Notes: a model not told the origin generated them from the letters alone. A stretch of 51,371 nucleotides of DNA from Acidimicrobiales bacterium (GCA_030447445.1 JAUJOW010000001.1:402263-453633); one strand, 5' to 3'. Positions 16,391 to 24,929 are shown, counted from the stretch's first letter. Program-made: numbers and translations.

Positions 16391-16866
16391 GAACCCTCCC
16401 TCTCGGCGAGTCGCTTGGCCACCGGGGGCGGCACCATCGACCCGACGTCACCGCCGAACCGGGTGATCTCCCGGATCCACTTCGAGGCCAGGAACGAGTG
16501 GGTCGTGGCCGAGGGGATGAAGACCGTGTGGACCCCCGAGATGGCCAGGTTCATCTGCGCCTGCTGCAGCTCGGACTCCGAGTCGGACACCGCCCGCAGG
16601 CCCCTGATGATGAAGTCGGCCCCGACCTCTCGGGCCAGGTCGACGACGAGGCTGGAGAACTGGGTGACCCGGACGTTCTCGAGGTGGGCCACCGACTCCT
16701 CGATCATGGCCTTGCGCTCGTCGAGCTCGAACATCGTGGTGCCCTTCTGCGGGTTCCGCATGGCCGCCACCACCACCTCGTCGAACAACGAGGCGGCCAC
16801 GTCGATGATCTCGAGGTGCCCGTTGTGGACGGGATCGAACGACCCTGGGTAGAGGACGACCGTCAA
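16387..16866 (-). CDS. coaD: phosphopantetheine adenylyltransferase
   Basis: 159 residues, the standard CoaD length. It makes dephospho-CoA from phosphopantetheine and ATP. Motifs: YPGSFDPVHNGHLEII (T/HxGH nucleotidyltransferase motif), RNPQKGTTMF and the ISSTxxR-like region replaced by SATTHSFLASKWIREI. The start is TTG 16866, forming a TTGA overlap with the rsmD stop; no ATG or GTG is nearby and the length fits. This is the typical rsmD-coaD pair. Confidence 0.96.
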   Translation of the reverse strand: MTVVLYPGSFDPVHNGHLEIIDVAASLFDEVVVAAMRNPQKGTTMFELDERKAMIEESVAHLENVRVTQFSSLVVDLAREVGADFIIRGLRAVSDSESELQQAQMNLAISGVHTVFIPSATTHSFLASKWIREITRFGGDVGSMVPPPVAKRLAEREGS

Positions 16867-17435
16867 CGCTCGGCTCCGGTGGGTGGGGTCGCGCCGGGCG
16901 CGGCGCGGGAGATGCTCACCACCGTACTGCCGTAGCGCTTGGTCCTGAGGACCTCCAGGCCGTCGACGACGACCACCGGCCGGTCGGACTCGACCACCAC
17001 GAGGCCGCCCGGGGCGGTCCGGCCCACCACGGCCTCGAGGATCCGGGACCATTCCTCGTCGCCGGTGCCGTAGGGCGGGTCGACCAGGACGAGGTGGAAG
17101 GTGGCAGTTGTGGTGGTCAACCACCCCAGGACGTCACCGGGCACCACGGCGGCTCGGTCGGCCAGACCGGTGGCGGCGAGGTTGCGGCGCACGGCCTCGA
17201 GGGCAGCGCGGTCGCGGTCAACGAACGTGGCCCCGCCGGCGCCCCGCGACAGGGCTTCGATGCCGAGTGCCCCACTCCCGGCGAACAGGTCGGCGACGGT
17301 CGCGCCGGCGACGGCGCCCAGGCTGTGCAGGGCGTTGAAGGTGGCCTCACGCACCCGGTCGGCGGTGGGGCGGGTGGACGGACCAGCGGGGCTGACGAGG
17401 CGCCGTCCCCGGGCCACGCCGGCCACGACCCGCAC
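16863..17435 (-). CDS. rsmD: 16S rRNA (guanine966-N2)-methyltransferase RsmD
   Basis: 190 residues. RsmD methylates G966 of 16S rRNA. The N-terminal RVVAGVARGRRL and the TRPTADRVREATFNAL segment are family hallmarks. The SAM site is DLFAGSGALGIEALSRGA, and the catalytic motif is LVDPPYGTG (DPPY). GTG 17435 lies 1 base after the stop of the upstream SDR and gives the normal length; the long frame upstream is a shadow of the SDR. Confidence 0.95.
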   Translation of the reverse strand: MRVVAGVARGRRLVSPAGPSTRPTADRVREATFNALHSLGAVAGATVADLFAGSGALGIEALSRGAGGATFVDRDRAALEAVRRNLAATGLADRAAVVPGDVLGWLTTTTATFHLVLVDPPYGTGDEEWSRILEAVVGRTAPGGLVVVESDRPVVVVDGLEVLRTKRYGSTVVSISRAAPGATPPTGAER

Positions 17436-17436
17436 C

Positions 17437-18324
17437 TCAGCCGCCCTGGGGCACCGACGCCACCAGGTCGGCGCTCTGGTCCCACAACCAGCGGGCGAGA
17501 TCGGCGTCGAGGGCGGCGGGTGAGGGCCGGCGGGGGCGTCGGTGCACGAAGTACTCGCCGGTGACGGTGGCCACATCGGGTGAGGAGGCCAGGAAGACCT
17601 GTGTCCGGGCACCTTGCCGCGGGCTGAGGAGGAAGGGCCTGGTGATCGTGAAGGTGGCGGCCAGGGCCAGCGTGGCGTCGCCGCCGCGTGCGAAGCCGCT
17701 GCGGACGATCCCGGGGTGCAGCGCGTTCGCCGTGACCTCGGTACCGGCCAGCCGCCGAGCCAGCTCCCGGGCGAACAGCACGTTGCACAACTTGGACTTG
17801 GCGTAGGCGTCCATCTCGACGTAGGCGAGCTGGCTCTGGAGGTCGGCCACGAGGCTCGGACCCGAGGCCGTCCGGTGGGCGATGGAGGAGACGTTGACGA
17901 TCCGGCTCGGAGCGCTGGCCCGCAGCCGATCGAGCAGCAGCGTGGTCAACAGGAACGGGCCGAGGTGGTTGACCCCCAGGGTCATCTCGAAGCCGTCGAC
18001 GGTGGTGCGCCGTCGACCCTGGACGAGGCCGGCGTTGTTCAACAGGACGTCGAGGCGGTCATGGCGGTCCACGACCTCGGCCGCGAACGTCCGCACCGAC
18101 GCCAGCGAAGCCAGGTCCAGGTGGGCGGCCACCACCCGGTCCCCGGCCCCGGTCCGCCGGCGCACCTCCTCGGCGGCGACCGCGGCCTTCGCCCCGTCGC
18201 GGCTGGCCATCACGACCGTCGCCCCCATCCCGGCCAGGGCCACCGCCGACTCCTTGCCGATGCCGGAGCTGGCCCCGGTGACCACTACCACCCTGCCCGT
18301 GAGGTCTGGGGTCGAGCGGGGCAC
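17437..18324 (-). CDS. short-chain dehydrogenase/reductase (retinol dehydrogenase-like)
   Basis: 295 residues. Classical SDR: cofactor motif VVTGASSGIGKESAVAL, NNAG motif (LLNNAGLVQG), catalytic Ser in VNVSSIAHR, and Y-x3-K in MDAYAKSKLCNVLF. The proline after HPGIVRSGF and the long C-terminal part resemble retinol dehydrogenase / WW-domain-oxidoreductase-like SDRs; the true substrate is unknown. GTG 18324 lies 6 bases after a GACAAT -10 box, so the message is probably leaderless. It shares a 36-bp divergent region with the crotonase gene and reads into rsmD. Confidence 0.9.
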   Translation of the reverse strand: MPRSTPDLTGRVVVVTGASSGIGKESAVALAGMGATVVMASRDGAKAAVAAEEVRRRTGAGDRVVAAHLDLASLASVRTFAAEVVDRHDRLDVLLNNAGLVQGRRRTTVDGFEMTLGVNHLGPFLLTTLLLDRLRASAPSRIVNVSSIAHRTASGPSLVADLQSQLAYVEMDAYAKSKLCNVLFARELARRLAGTEVTANALHPGIVRSGFARGGDATLALAATFTITRPFLLSPRQGARTQVFLASSPDVATVTGEYFVHRRPRRPSPAALDADLARWLWDQSADLVASVPQGG

Positions 18325-18330
18325 GGGTCG

Positions 18331-18352
18331 ATTGTCGCAGGGCGGGTACCGT
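18331..18352. promoter_or_regulatory. interleaved divergent leaderless promoters (SDR / crotonase)
   Basis: Minus strand: GACAAT (18336 to 18331), 6 bases before GTG 18324. Plus strand: TACCGT (18347-18352), 8 bases before ATG 18361. The boxes are 10 bases apart and each promoter's upstream part must overlap the other gene's start. Confidence 0.55.
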
Positions 18353-18360
18353 CGACCGGC

Positions 18361-19092
18361 ATGGGTGACGGCGCCGTGCGGGTGATCGAGATCGGTCGGC
18401 CCGAGCGCCGCAACGCCATCGACAGCGCCACCGCCGCCCGCCTCCACGACGCCTTCGTCGCCTTCGAGGCCGACGACGGCGCGCTGGTCGCGGTGCTCAC
18501 CGGTGACGACGCCGCCTTCTGCGCCGGGGCCGACCTCACCGCCCTCCCCCGCCTTCGCCCGAGCGGGCCCCTCGGGCCGACCCGGCTGCAGCTCACCAAG
18601 CCGGTGGTGGCCGCCATCGAGGGCTGGTGCGTGGCCGGTGGGGTCGAGCTGGCGGCCTGGTGCGACCTGCGGGTGGCCGGCGACGGCGCTCGCTTCGGCT
18701 GCCTCGAGCGGCGCTTCGGGGTGCCGCTCGTGGATGGCGGCACCTACCGGTTGCCCCGGATCGTGGGCCTCGGTCGGGCTCTCGACCTCATCCTCACCGG
18801 GCGTGAGTTCGACGCCGCCGAAGCGCTCGATCTCGGCTTCGCCAACCGGGTGGTGCCCGCCGGCACCGCGCTGGCGGCGGCGGAGGAGCTGGCCGCCGGC
18901 ATCGCTGCCTCCCCCTGGCCGGCGGTCCGCCACGATCGCCTGTCGGTCTACGAGGGTCTCGGCATGGACCTCGACGCCGGCCTCGCCAACGAGGACCGCC
19001 ACGGCCGGGCCGTGATCGCCGATCCCGGTTTCGCCGCCGGCGTGGCCCGCTTCACCGAGCACCAGCGGGACCGTCGTCGAGGGATCTCGTGA
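18361..19092 (+). CDS. enoyl-CoA hydratase/isomerase (crotonase) family protein
   Basis: 243 residues. Crotonase-fold enzyme acting on acyl-CoA thioesters. Oxyanion-hole segments are AFCAGADLTAL and EGWCVAGGVELAAWCDLRVA; acidic residues in VELAAW and CLERRFG match the two catalytic Glu positions of hydratases. The length is slightly short of 255-260. The ATG at 18361 is preceded by a TACCGT box at 8 bases. The stop overlaps the GTG of the zinc-ribbon gene by 4 bases, so the two are made together. Hydratase against isomerase activity cannot be settled here. Confidence 0.92.
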   Translation: MGDGAVRVIEIGRPERRNAIDSATAARLHDAFVAFEADDGALVAVLTGDDAAFCAGADLTALPRLRPSGPLGPTRLQLTKPVVAAIEGWCVAGGVELAAWCDLRVAGDGARFGCLERRFGVPLVDGGTYRLPRIVGLGRALDLILTGREFDAAEALDLGFANRVVPAGTALAAAEELAAGIAASPWPAVRHDRLSVYEGLGMDLDAGLANEDRHGRAVIADPGFAAGVARFTEHQRDRRRGIS

Positions 19093-19274
19093 GCGATTCG
19101 AGGGAGTTCGGGCCCGAGCCGGTGATCGACTGCGTCGACTGCGGCGGCCGCGCCCACCTCATCACCTACCCCCGGGAGGACGGGCGTTGGGAGCCGGGCG
19201 ACCTCGTCAGCTACCGGTGCGAGGACTGCCACGACCGCTGGGACCTGCTCCTCCCCGGCGACGACGAGTGGTGA
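19089..19274 (+). CDS. small zinc-ribbon protein
   Basis: 61 residues with two Cys pairs (CVDCGG and CEDCHDRW), spaced about 30 residues as in a zinc ribbon, and an acidic C-terminus. It is translationally coupled to the crotonase gene through a GTGA overlap. I do not recognise a named family. Rubredoxin-like or metal-site adaptor roles are possible. The pairing suggests that it serves the enzyme or a related step (inference). Confidence 0.8.
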   Translation: MSDSREFGPEPVIDCVDCGGRAHLITYPREDGRWEPGDLVSYRCEDCHDRWDLLLPGDDEW

Positions 19275-19276
19275 CC

Positions 19277-19380
19277 GTGCCGTGGCGTCCGGTTCCCGGA
19301 CGTCGGTGCACGGTGAACGCGTGACCTGATCTGAGCGTGCCGTGGCGTCCGGTTTCCGGACGTGCGTGCACGGTGACGCG
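19277..19380 (+). repeat. dispersed 47-nt palindromic repeat, copies A and B
   Basis: Copy A is 19277-19323 and copy B 19337-19380, exactly 60 bases apart. Each starts GTGCCGTGGCGTCCGG and ends GCACGGTGA-(A)CGCG. In B the arms CGTCCGG (19346-19352) and CCGGACG (19356-19362) enclose TTT; A has the same arms with a changed loop. Outer CCGTG / CACGG can extend the stem. The two copies lie between the 3' ends of convergent genes. A third copy is inverted at 51064-51110. Confidence 0.9.
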
Positions 19381-19400
19381 ACGGGCGTGGGACACGCCGG

Positions 19401-19688
19401 CTACCCCCGGTCGTCGAGGCCGGCGGCGCGGCGCTGCGCCGCCCACCGGCGCCAGCGCTGGGCCACGAGCACGGCGTAGGAACCGCCGAGGGCACCGACG
19501 GCTCCGCCCGGCACTGGGTGCCACAGCACCGCCAGCACCAGGCCGACGGCCAGCACCGCCAGCCCCAGGCCGAGGTCGACGGCGAGCACCGTTCGCCAGT
19601 TGGAGGCGAGGGCGGCCGGATGGTCGTCGCGCTGGTGCGGGCTGGGGACGTGGGAGGCCACCGGGGGCATTCTGCCGGCCGGTCCCAT
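19401..19688 (-). CDS. small two-helix membrane protein
   Basis: 95 residues. A short N-terminal part is followed by TM1 (VLAVDLGLGLAVLAVGL), a turn with HPVPGG, TM2 (AVGALGGSYAVLVAQ) and a basic C-terminus (QRWRRWAAQRRAAG). ATG 19688 or ATG 19670 could start it; the first is chosen because it is closest to the recG stop. The function is unknown. It lies just downstream of recG on the same strand. Confidence 0.68.
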   Translation of the reverse strand: MGPAGRMPPVASHVPSPHQRDDHPAALASNWRTVLAVDLGLGLAVLAVGLVLAVLWHPVPGGAVGALGGSYAVLVAQRWRRWAAQRRAAGLDDRG

Positions 19689-19705
19689 CCGAGGCGCTCG
19701 ACCGG

Positions 19706-21874
19706 TCAGCTCTTCAGCAGGAACTCGGTGTCGTCCTCGCCCAGGAAGAGCTCGACCTCCTCGAGCAGGCCCGGGTTGCCGGCCAGGCCGGGGTCGGCGT
19801 CGACCAGCTCGAAGGCCACCCCTCTGGCCCGCTCCACCCACTGCCGGTCTCGCCGCAGGGACGCCAGCTTCAGGTCGTTGCGGCCCTTCTGGCGCTCACC
19901 CATCAGCGTTCCCTCCCCCCGGAGGTCGAGGTCCACCTCGGCCAGCTCGAACCCGTCGGTGGTGCGCACCATGGCCTCCAGCCGCTCCCGGGCGTCGTCG
20001 GTGGCCCCCGACCCGACGAGGAAGCAGGTGGACGGGCGGGCACCCCGGCCCACCCGGCCCCGCAGCTGGTGGAGCTGGGAGATGCCGAAGCGGTCGGCGT
20101 CGAGCACCACCATCACCGAGGCCCGGGGGACGTCCACACCGACCTCGATGACCGTGGTCGACACCAGCACGTCGAGCTCCCCGTCCCGGAACCGGCCCAT
20201 CACGGCCTCCTTCTCCGAAGAGGGCATGCGACCGTGGAGGATGGCCACCCGCAGGTCCGACAGCGCACCCTCGCCGGGCGCGGTCAACCGGTCGAAGGTC
20301 TCCTGGGCCGACCGCGCCTCCAGCTTCTCGGAGTCCTCGATGAGCGGGCACACCACGTAGGCCTGGCCGCCGGCGGCCACCTCGGCCCGCACGTGGGCCC
20401 ACACCGGCACCTCGGCCTCTCCCGTGCCGGGGTCGCCGTCGGCGCTGTGCACCCAGCGGGTGTCGATGCGGGTCCGCCCGGGAGGCATCTCGTCGAGCAC
20501 CGACACGTCGAGATCGCCGTAGACGGTCATGGCCGCCGTCCGGGGGATGGGGGTGGCCGTCATCACCAGCACGTCGGGCGTGGCGCCGTCGGCCCCCTTC
20601 TCCCGCAGCGCCGCCCGCTGCTCGACGCCGAAGCGGTGCTGCTCGTCGATGACGACCACGCCGAGGGACCGGAAGCGCACCGCCTCCTCGATGAGGGCGT
20701 GGGTGCCGATGAGGATGTCCACTCTGCCCTCGGCGAGGGCGGTGCCCAACCGCCGGCGCTCGTTCGGTGTGGTGCGGTTGGTGAGCAGCTCGACCTGCAG
20801 GGGGCGTTCACCGAACAGCGACGCCCCGTCGTCGTCCAGCGTGAACCCGTCGAGCAGGGCCCGCACGCCGAGGTGGTGCTGCTCGGCCAGCACCTCGGTG
20901 GGGGCCATCAGCGCTCCCTGGTGACCCCCCTGGACGCCGACGAGCATGGTGCTCACGGCCACGATCGTCTTGCCGCTGCCCACGTCGCCCTGGAGGAGGC
21001 GGTGCATCGGGCGGGGCGCGGCGAGGTCAGCGGCGATCTCGCCCACCGTCCGCTGCTGGGCCCCGGTGAGCGCGAAAGGGAGGCGCTCGTGGAAGCGCCG
21101 CACCAGGTCTCCGCCGCCGTCGCCGACGGCGTGGGGGATGCCCCGCGCCACCTCCTCCAGGGCCCGCTTGCGCAACACCAGCGCCAGCTGGACCCGGAGC
21201 AGCTCGTCGAAGACGAGGCGCTGGCGGGCTGCCTCCCGCTCGGCGAACGACTCGGGCAGGTGGATGCCCCGGAAGGCGGCGGTGCGATCGACCAGGTCGA
21301 AGCGGTCGAGGACGTCGACGGGCACCGGTTCGGCGAACGTCCCGGCACGACGCAGGACCTCCTCGATCCACCGGCTCACGTCCCAGGTGGTGAGCCGCTC
21401 CTTCTCGGACTGCGGGTAGATGGCGATGATGCGGCCGGTGCGGTCGCCCACCAGGTCGACCACCGGGCTGGTCATCTGCAGCCGGCCCTGGTAGGTGTCC
21501 ACCTTGCCGAAGAGCACGGCCTCGGTGCCCGCCGGTAGCTGACGCTCCCGCCACCCCTGGTTGAAGAAGGTGACCTTGAGGTACCCCGATCCGTCGGTGA
21601 CGTCGGCGGTCACGAGGGTGCGAGGTGGCCGGCCGCGGGTGCGGCGGCTGGTGATGCGGCGCACGGTGGCCAGCACCATGGCCTCCTCGCCGGGGCGCAG
21701 GTCGGCGATGCGGGCCTGGTTGGTGCGGTCGACGTAGCGGCGGGGGTAGTGGGTGAGCAGGTCGAGCACGGTCTCGATGCCGAAGGCCCGCTCGAGCGCC
21801 GCGGCCGCCTTGGGCCCCACGCCGGTGACCACAGTGGGCTCCAGCTCGGCCAGCTGGGACAGGCGGCGACCCAT
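19706..21874 (-). CDS. recG: ATP-dependent DNA helicase RecG
   Basis: 722 residues. RecG remodels stalled replication forks and Holliday junctions. The N-terminal wedge/OB domain includes VTGVGPKAAAALERAFG and LLTHYPRRYVDRT. The helicase core has QGDVGSGKTIVA (Walker A), VIDEQHRFGVEQR (DEQH box), MTATPIPRT, and the late motifs STTVIEVGVDVP and LHQLRGRVGRG. ATG 21874 lies 6 bases after a TATCCT -10 box, so it is probably leaderless. Divergent to a Uma2-like gene with 34 bp between them; normally fakA/rpmB lie directly next to recG. Confidence 0.97.
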   Translation of the reverse strand: MGRRLSQLAELEPTVVTGVGPKAAAALERAFGIETVLDLLTHYPRRYVDRTNQARIADLRPGEEAMVLATVRRITSRRTRGRPPRTLVTADVTDGSGYLKVTFFNQGWRERQLPAGTEAVLFGKVDTYQGRLQMTSPVVDLVGDRTGRIIAIYPQSEKERLTTWDVSRWIEEVLRRAGTFAEPVPVDVLDRFDLVDRTAAFRGIHLPESFAEREAARQRLVFDELLRVQLALVLRKRALEEVARGIPHAVGDGGGDLVRRFHERLPFALTGAQQRTVGEIAADLAAPRPMHRLLQGDVGSGKTIVAVSTMLVGVQGGHQGALMAPTEVLAEQHHLGVRALLDGFTLDDDGASLFGERPLQVELLTNRTTPNERRRLGTALAEGRVDILIGTHALIEEAVRFRSLGVVVIDEQHRFGVEQRAALREKGADGATPDVLVMTATPIPRTAAMTVYGDLDVSVLDEMPPGRTRIDTRWVHSADGDPGTGEAEVPVWAHVRAEVAAGGQAYVVCPLIEDSEKLEARSAQETFDRLTAPGEGALSDLRVAILHGRMPSSEKEAVMGRFRDGELDVLVSTTVIEVGVDVPRASVMVVLDADRFGISQLHQLRGRVGRGARPSTCFLVGSGATDDARERLEAMVRTTDGFELAEVDLDLRGEGTLMGERQKGRNDLKLASLRRDRQWVERARGVAFELVDADPGLAGNPGLLEEVELFLGEDDTEFLLKS

Positions 21875-21880
21875 CCGGCG

Positions 21881-21901
21881 AGGATAGGCAGGCCCTACCC
21901 T
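21881..21901. promoter_or_regulatory. interleaved divergent leaderless promoters (recG / Uma2)
   Basis: Minus: TATCCT (21886 to 21881), 6 bases before ATG 21874. Plus: TACCCT (21896-21901), 7 bases before ATG 21909. The two boxes are 9 bases apart inside a 34-bp gap. Confidence 0.55.
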
Positions 21902-21908
21902 TGTGCCG

Positions 21909-22487
21909 ATGAGGGCGGTGATGCTCGAGGTCGACGAACGCCTGCTGGCCGAGCGGCGCCGGCGCGGCGCCGACCGGTGGGACGAGATGTGGGAGGGGGT
22001 GCTGCACATGGTACCGCCACCGTCGGGCCGCCATCAGCGCTTCGGGACGAGGTTGGCCACGCTGCTGGCAACCATCGCCGACGGGCGTGGGCTCCTCTGC
22101 TCGTACGAGACGGGTCTGTTCCGCCCTGGCGTCGACGACGACTACCGGGTGCCCGACCTGTGTTGCTACCGGCCCGACCTGGCCACCGACCGCGGGGTGG
22201 ACGGGCCGGCCGACCTCGTGATCGAGATCCGCTCGCCCGGTGACGAGACGAACGAGAAGCTGGCGTGGTATGCCGGGCTGGGCGTGGGCGAGGTGCTGGT
22301 CATCGATCGTGACACCCTTGCCGTGGCACTGTTCCGCACCGTTGCCGGCCAGGGAGAGGTCGTCGAACCGGGCGCCGACGGCGGCGTCGCCTCAGCGGTG
22401 CTCGACGTCGTCGTTCGCCCTGTCGATGCCGACCGGATCCAGCTCGTGGCCGGTGACGGCACCGTCCACGACGTCGTCGTGCCCTGA
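21909..22487 (+). CDS. Uma2-family (DUF820) PD-(D/E)XK-like protein
   Basis: 192 residues from ATG 21909 (a GTG two codons earlier is possible, but a TACCCT box places the leaderless start at the ATG). The restriction-endonuclease-like core is visible: YRVPDLCCY (Asp), ADLVIEIRSPGDETNEK (E-I-x-S) and a Lys/Tyr helix (KLAWYAGLGVGEVLVID). Uma2 genes are abundant in cyanobacteria and actinobacteria; whether they cleave DNA in the cell is not settled. The gene interrupts the recG-fakA neighbourhood on the opposite strand, so it is probably an insertion. Confidence 0.88.
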   Translation: MRAVMLEVDERLLAERRRRGADRWDEMWEGVLHMVPPPSGRHQRFGTRLATLLATIADGRGLLCSYETGLFRPGVDDDYRVPDLCCYRPDLATDRGVDGPADLVIEIRSPGDETNEKLAWYAGLGVGEVLVIDRDTLAVALFRTVAGQGEVVEPGADGGVASAVLDVVVRPVDADRIQLVAGDGTVHDVVVP

Positions 22488-22523
22488 CTGACGTCGCACC
22501 CGACCTCAGCCCGCCGCCAGCGG

Positions 22524-24191
22524 CTACTCGATGCCGACGTAGTAGGGGTAGAGCGGCTGGCCGCCGTGGTGGACCTCGCAGACGACGTCGGGGTGGCGTT
22601 CGCCGAGCCACTCGGTGATCCGCCTGGTGTCGGCGGCGGTGGCCCCCTCGCCCTCGACGAGGGTGACGATCTCGTGCTCGGGGTCGAGGAGGGCGTCGAG
22701 CAGGTCGCAGGTGACGGCGCCCAGGGACGGACCCAGCGACCGGATGCCGGCGCGGGTGATGCCGAGGAAGTCGCCTTCGGCGATGGGTCCGAGCTCGCAG
22801 GTGGAGGCCCGCACCGCCCGGGTCACCTCACCGGCCACCACGTGGTCGGCGGCGTCCAACATCTCGGCGGCGTTGGTGGCGCCGTCAGCCTCGGGGTCAT
22901 AGGCCATCAGCGCGGCGAACCCCTCGGCGATCCCACGGGTCGGCACCACCCGCACCGACCTGGCCGTCTGGGCGTCGACCTGTTCGGCCACGGGCACGAT
23001 GTTCCTGTTGTTCGGCAGGATGACCACGTCGTCGGACGGAGCGGCATCCACCGCTTCGAGCAACTGGGCCGTGGACGGGTTCATCGACTGGCCCCCGGTC
23101 ACCACGCAGTGCACGCCGAGCGAGTGGAAGATCCGCCGGATGCCCTCGCCGGTGGCCACGGCCACGACCGCCGTGGCCGGCGGTTCCCGCTGCGGCTGTC
23201 CCTCCGGCGGGTGGTCGCCCGCTGCGCCCTCACGGACCCAACGCTCCTCCTCCACCTGTTCCAGGAGGTCGGTGACCCGGATCTGGCGGGGACGGCCGCA
23301 GTCGAGCGCCGCCTCGATGGCGGCGCCGATGTCGTCGGTGTGGATGTGGCAGTTCCAGATGCCTTCTCCACCGACGACCACGATCGAGTCGCCGATGCCG
23401 GCCCAGACGTGCTTGAAGGCACCGATGGCCTCGTCGGGCGCCTCGAGGAAGTACATGACCTCGTAGCGCAGGCTGCCGACGTCGTCGGTGTGGTCGTCGT
23501 GGTCGGCGTGGGCCCGGAGCGCGTCGAGGTCGGGGGAGACCTCCTGCGCCGGGGGCGCCGGCAGCGGCCGCCCGTCGGCCACGTGGAGCAGCGAGTCGAG
23601 CAGCAGCAGGAAGCCGGCGCCACCGGCATCGACCACACCGGCCTCGGCCAGCACCGGCAGCAGCTCAGGCGTGCGGGCCAGCGCGTCACGGCCGGCGCCG
23701 AGGGCCGCCTCGGCCACGTCGGTCAGCGGGGCCGCCGTGTCCGCGTTCGCACGCGCCGCCGCCGCCTGGGCCGACTCGCGGGCCACGGTGAGGATGGTGC
23801 CCTCGACCGGGCGCATCACCGCGCCGTGGGCGGCCTCGGCGGCGGCGGTGAGCGCGGCCGCCAGCGCGGCGCCGTCGAGACCTCCGGCATCGGCGACCAC
23901 GCCGGACATGCCCCGCAGGATCTGCGACAGGATCACCCCCGAGTTGCCCCGGGCTCCCATCAGCGACCCGTGGCTGATCGCCTTGCACGTCGCCGTCAGG
24001 TCGCCGCCGGTGCCGTCGAGGGCCACGACCACCGACTCGAGCGTCAGGGCCATGTTCGTGCCCGTGTCGCCGTCGGGCACCGGGTACACGTTCAGGCGGT
24101 TGATCGAATCCTGGTGGGACCGCAGCGCGTCCCGGAAGCCGTGGACCACCTGGCGCAGGTCGTCGGCGCCGAGCCGCTCCAGGGTGGGCAT
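22524..24191 (-). CDS. fakA: DAK2-domain / fatty acid kinase FakA-like protein
   Basis: 555 residues. The N-terminal DhaL-like (DAK2) domain starts [20 protein letters not shown] and carries the ATP/Mg motif [17 protein letters not shown] and SRGNSGV-like [15 protein letters not shown] middle linker and a C-terminal domain with [13 protein letters not shown] follow. In FakA this architecture phosphorylates fatty acids bound by FakB (DegV). A fakB gene is not in the window. The ATG at 24191 lies 8 bases after TACGAT, again without a ribosome site. The rpmB gene is divergent, and the recG / fakA / rpmB grouping matches many Gram-positive genomes. Confidence 0.88.
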   Translation of the reverse strand: MPTLERLGADDLRQVVHGFRDALRSHQDSINRLNVYPVPDGDTGTNMALTLESVVVALDGTGGDLTATCKAISHGSLMGARGNSGVILSQILRGMSGVVADAGGLDGAALAAALTAAAEAAHGAVMRPVEGTILTVARESAQAAAARANADTAAPLTDVAEAALGAGRDALARTPELLPVLAEAGVVDAGGAGFLLLLDSLLHVADGRPLPAPPAQEVSPDLDALRAHADHDDHTDDVGSLRYEVMYFLEAPDEAIGAFKHVWAGIGDSIVVVGGEGIWNCHIHTDDIGAAIEAALDCGRPRQIRVTDLLEQVEEERWVREGAAGDHPPEGQPQREPPATAVVAVATGEGIRRIFHSLGVHCVVTGGQSMNPSTAQLLEAVDAAPSDDVVILPNNRNIVPVAEQVDAQTARSVRVVPTRGIAEGFAALMAYDPEADGATNAAEMLDAADHVVAGEVTRAVRASTCELGPIAEGDFLGITRAGIRSLGPSLGAVTCDLLDALLDPEHEIVTLVEGEGATAADTRRITEWLGERHPDVVCEVHHGGQPLYPYYVGIE

Positions 24192-24199
24192 GGCGTGGG

Positions 24200-24205
24200 A
24201 TCGTA
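24200..24205 (-). promoter_or_regulatory. leaderless -10 box of the DAK2 gene
   Basis: On the minus strand TACGAT (24205 to 24200) lies 8 bases before ATG 24191. No Shine-Dalgarno sequence is present. Confidence 0.5.
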
Positions 24206-24254
24206 GTGACGCACGGCCGGCCCCTCGCTTGTCGCTGGCTCCGGGGCCGGCTGG

Positions 24255-24260
24255 TACGCT
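24255..24260 (+). promoter_or_regulatory. probable -10 of rpmB
   Basis: TACGCTCGCCGG at 24255-24266 matches the rpmF promoter except one base. The predicted leader is about 30 bases long and contains GAAGAGG near 24283 as ribosome site. The -35 is unclear. Confidence 0.4.
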
Positions 24261-24295
24261 CGCCGGCCGGTCACGAACCCCGAAGAGGTCCAGTC

Positions 24296-24502
24296 ATGGC
24301 AGCGGTGTGCGAGGTGTGCGGCAAGCACCCCTCCTTCGGTTACAGCATCAGCCACTCGCACCGGCGCACCAAGCGGCGCTGGAACCCCAACATCCAGCGG
24401 GTGCGGGCCGTGGTCGCCGGCCGGACCCGCCGCGTCGACGTCTGCACGTCCTGCCTCAAGGCCGGCAAGGTGGTCAAGGCCGCCCACCGCGTCCCCCGCT
24501 GA
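24296..24502 (+). CDS. rpmB: 50S ribosomal protein L28
   Basis: 68 residues. [32 protein letters not shown] and [11 protein letters not shown] are typical of L28. Both Cys pairs (CEVC, CTSC) are present, so this is the zinc-binding form. The ATG at 24296 has GAAGAGG upstream. It is divergent from fakA. Together with the Cys-containing rpmF in this window, both small ribosomal proteins are of the zinc-bound type. Confidence 0.97.
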   Translation: MAAVCEVCGKHPSFGYSISHSHRRTKRRWNPNIQRVRAVVAGRTRRVDVCTSCLKAGKVVKAAHRVPR

Positions 24503-24557
24503 GCCGCCAGCATCGGCCGAGACGTCCTGGTTTCGACCGGCTCGAGGGCCCACCGGT

Positions 24558-24563
24558 TAGGGT
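24558..24563 (+). promoter_or_regulatory. probable -10 of the cold-shock-like gene
   Basis: TAGGGT at 24558-24563, with CGACCG 18 bases upstream as a possible -35. Transcription would start near 24570, leaving a leader of about 40 bases with GGAAGG near 24596. Confidence 0.35.
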
Positions 24564-24612
24564 GGATGCCCACCATCGAGGCGAGCGACCAGAACGGAAG
24601 GTGCCCGGCGCT

Positions 24613-24894
24613 GTGCAAGGCGTGATCAAGTCCTACGACCCCGGCACCGGTGACGGCGTCGTGGTCCGCGACACCGACCAGGCCGAGGTGGATCTGGGCA
24701 GCGGTGCGCTCGAGGGCTCGGTCTTCCGCATGCTGCGCCAGGGCCAGCGCGTCGTGTTCGACCTCGACGGCGCCGGCCGGGCCACCCGGCTGCGGTTGGG
24801 CTCCGAGGTCGACATGGGCACCCCCGGCTTCCCGGCCCCACCCACGCCCTCCCCCGGCGGTGACGCCGTCGGCGACCCGGCCGGCCCCGGCTGA
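24613..24894 (+). CDS. cold-shock-domain-like protein without RNP aromatics
   Basis: 93 residues. The first 65 align with a cold-shock domain ([16 protein letters not shown] ... [13 protein letters not shown]), a small beta-barrel for single-stranded RNA or DNA. The KGFGFI and VFVHF motifs are replaced by GDGVVV and AEVDLGS, so the stacking aromatics are missing. The C-terminus is Pro/Gly-rich and disordered. GTG 24613 is chosen because GGAAGG lies 11 bases upstream; GTG 24601 is also in frame. It sits between rpmB and pckG. Nucleic acid binding is uncertain. Confidence 0.72.
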   Translation: MQGVIKSYDPGTGDGVVVRDTDQAEVDLGSGALEGSVFRMLRQGQRVVFDLDGAGRATRLRLGSEVDMGTPGFPAPPTPSPGGDAVGDPAGPG

Positions 24895-24929
24895 GCCACC
24901 CGCCCCACCCCCTCACCCCCGGAGAGACG

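Noticed and set aside
19271..19380. The tandem repeat as a CRISPR array or short coding region.
   Set aside because: Only two adjacent copies with a 13-base spacer, an inverted third copy far away and a palindromic core; it fits a dispersed hairpin repeat.
21909..22487. The Uma2-like gene as a defence nuclease island.
   Set aside because: It is a single gene with no methylase, toxin partner or mobile element beside it.
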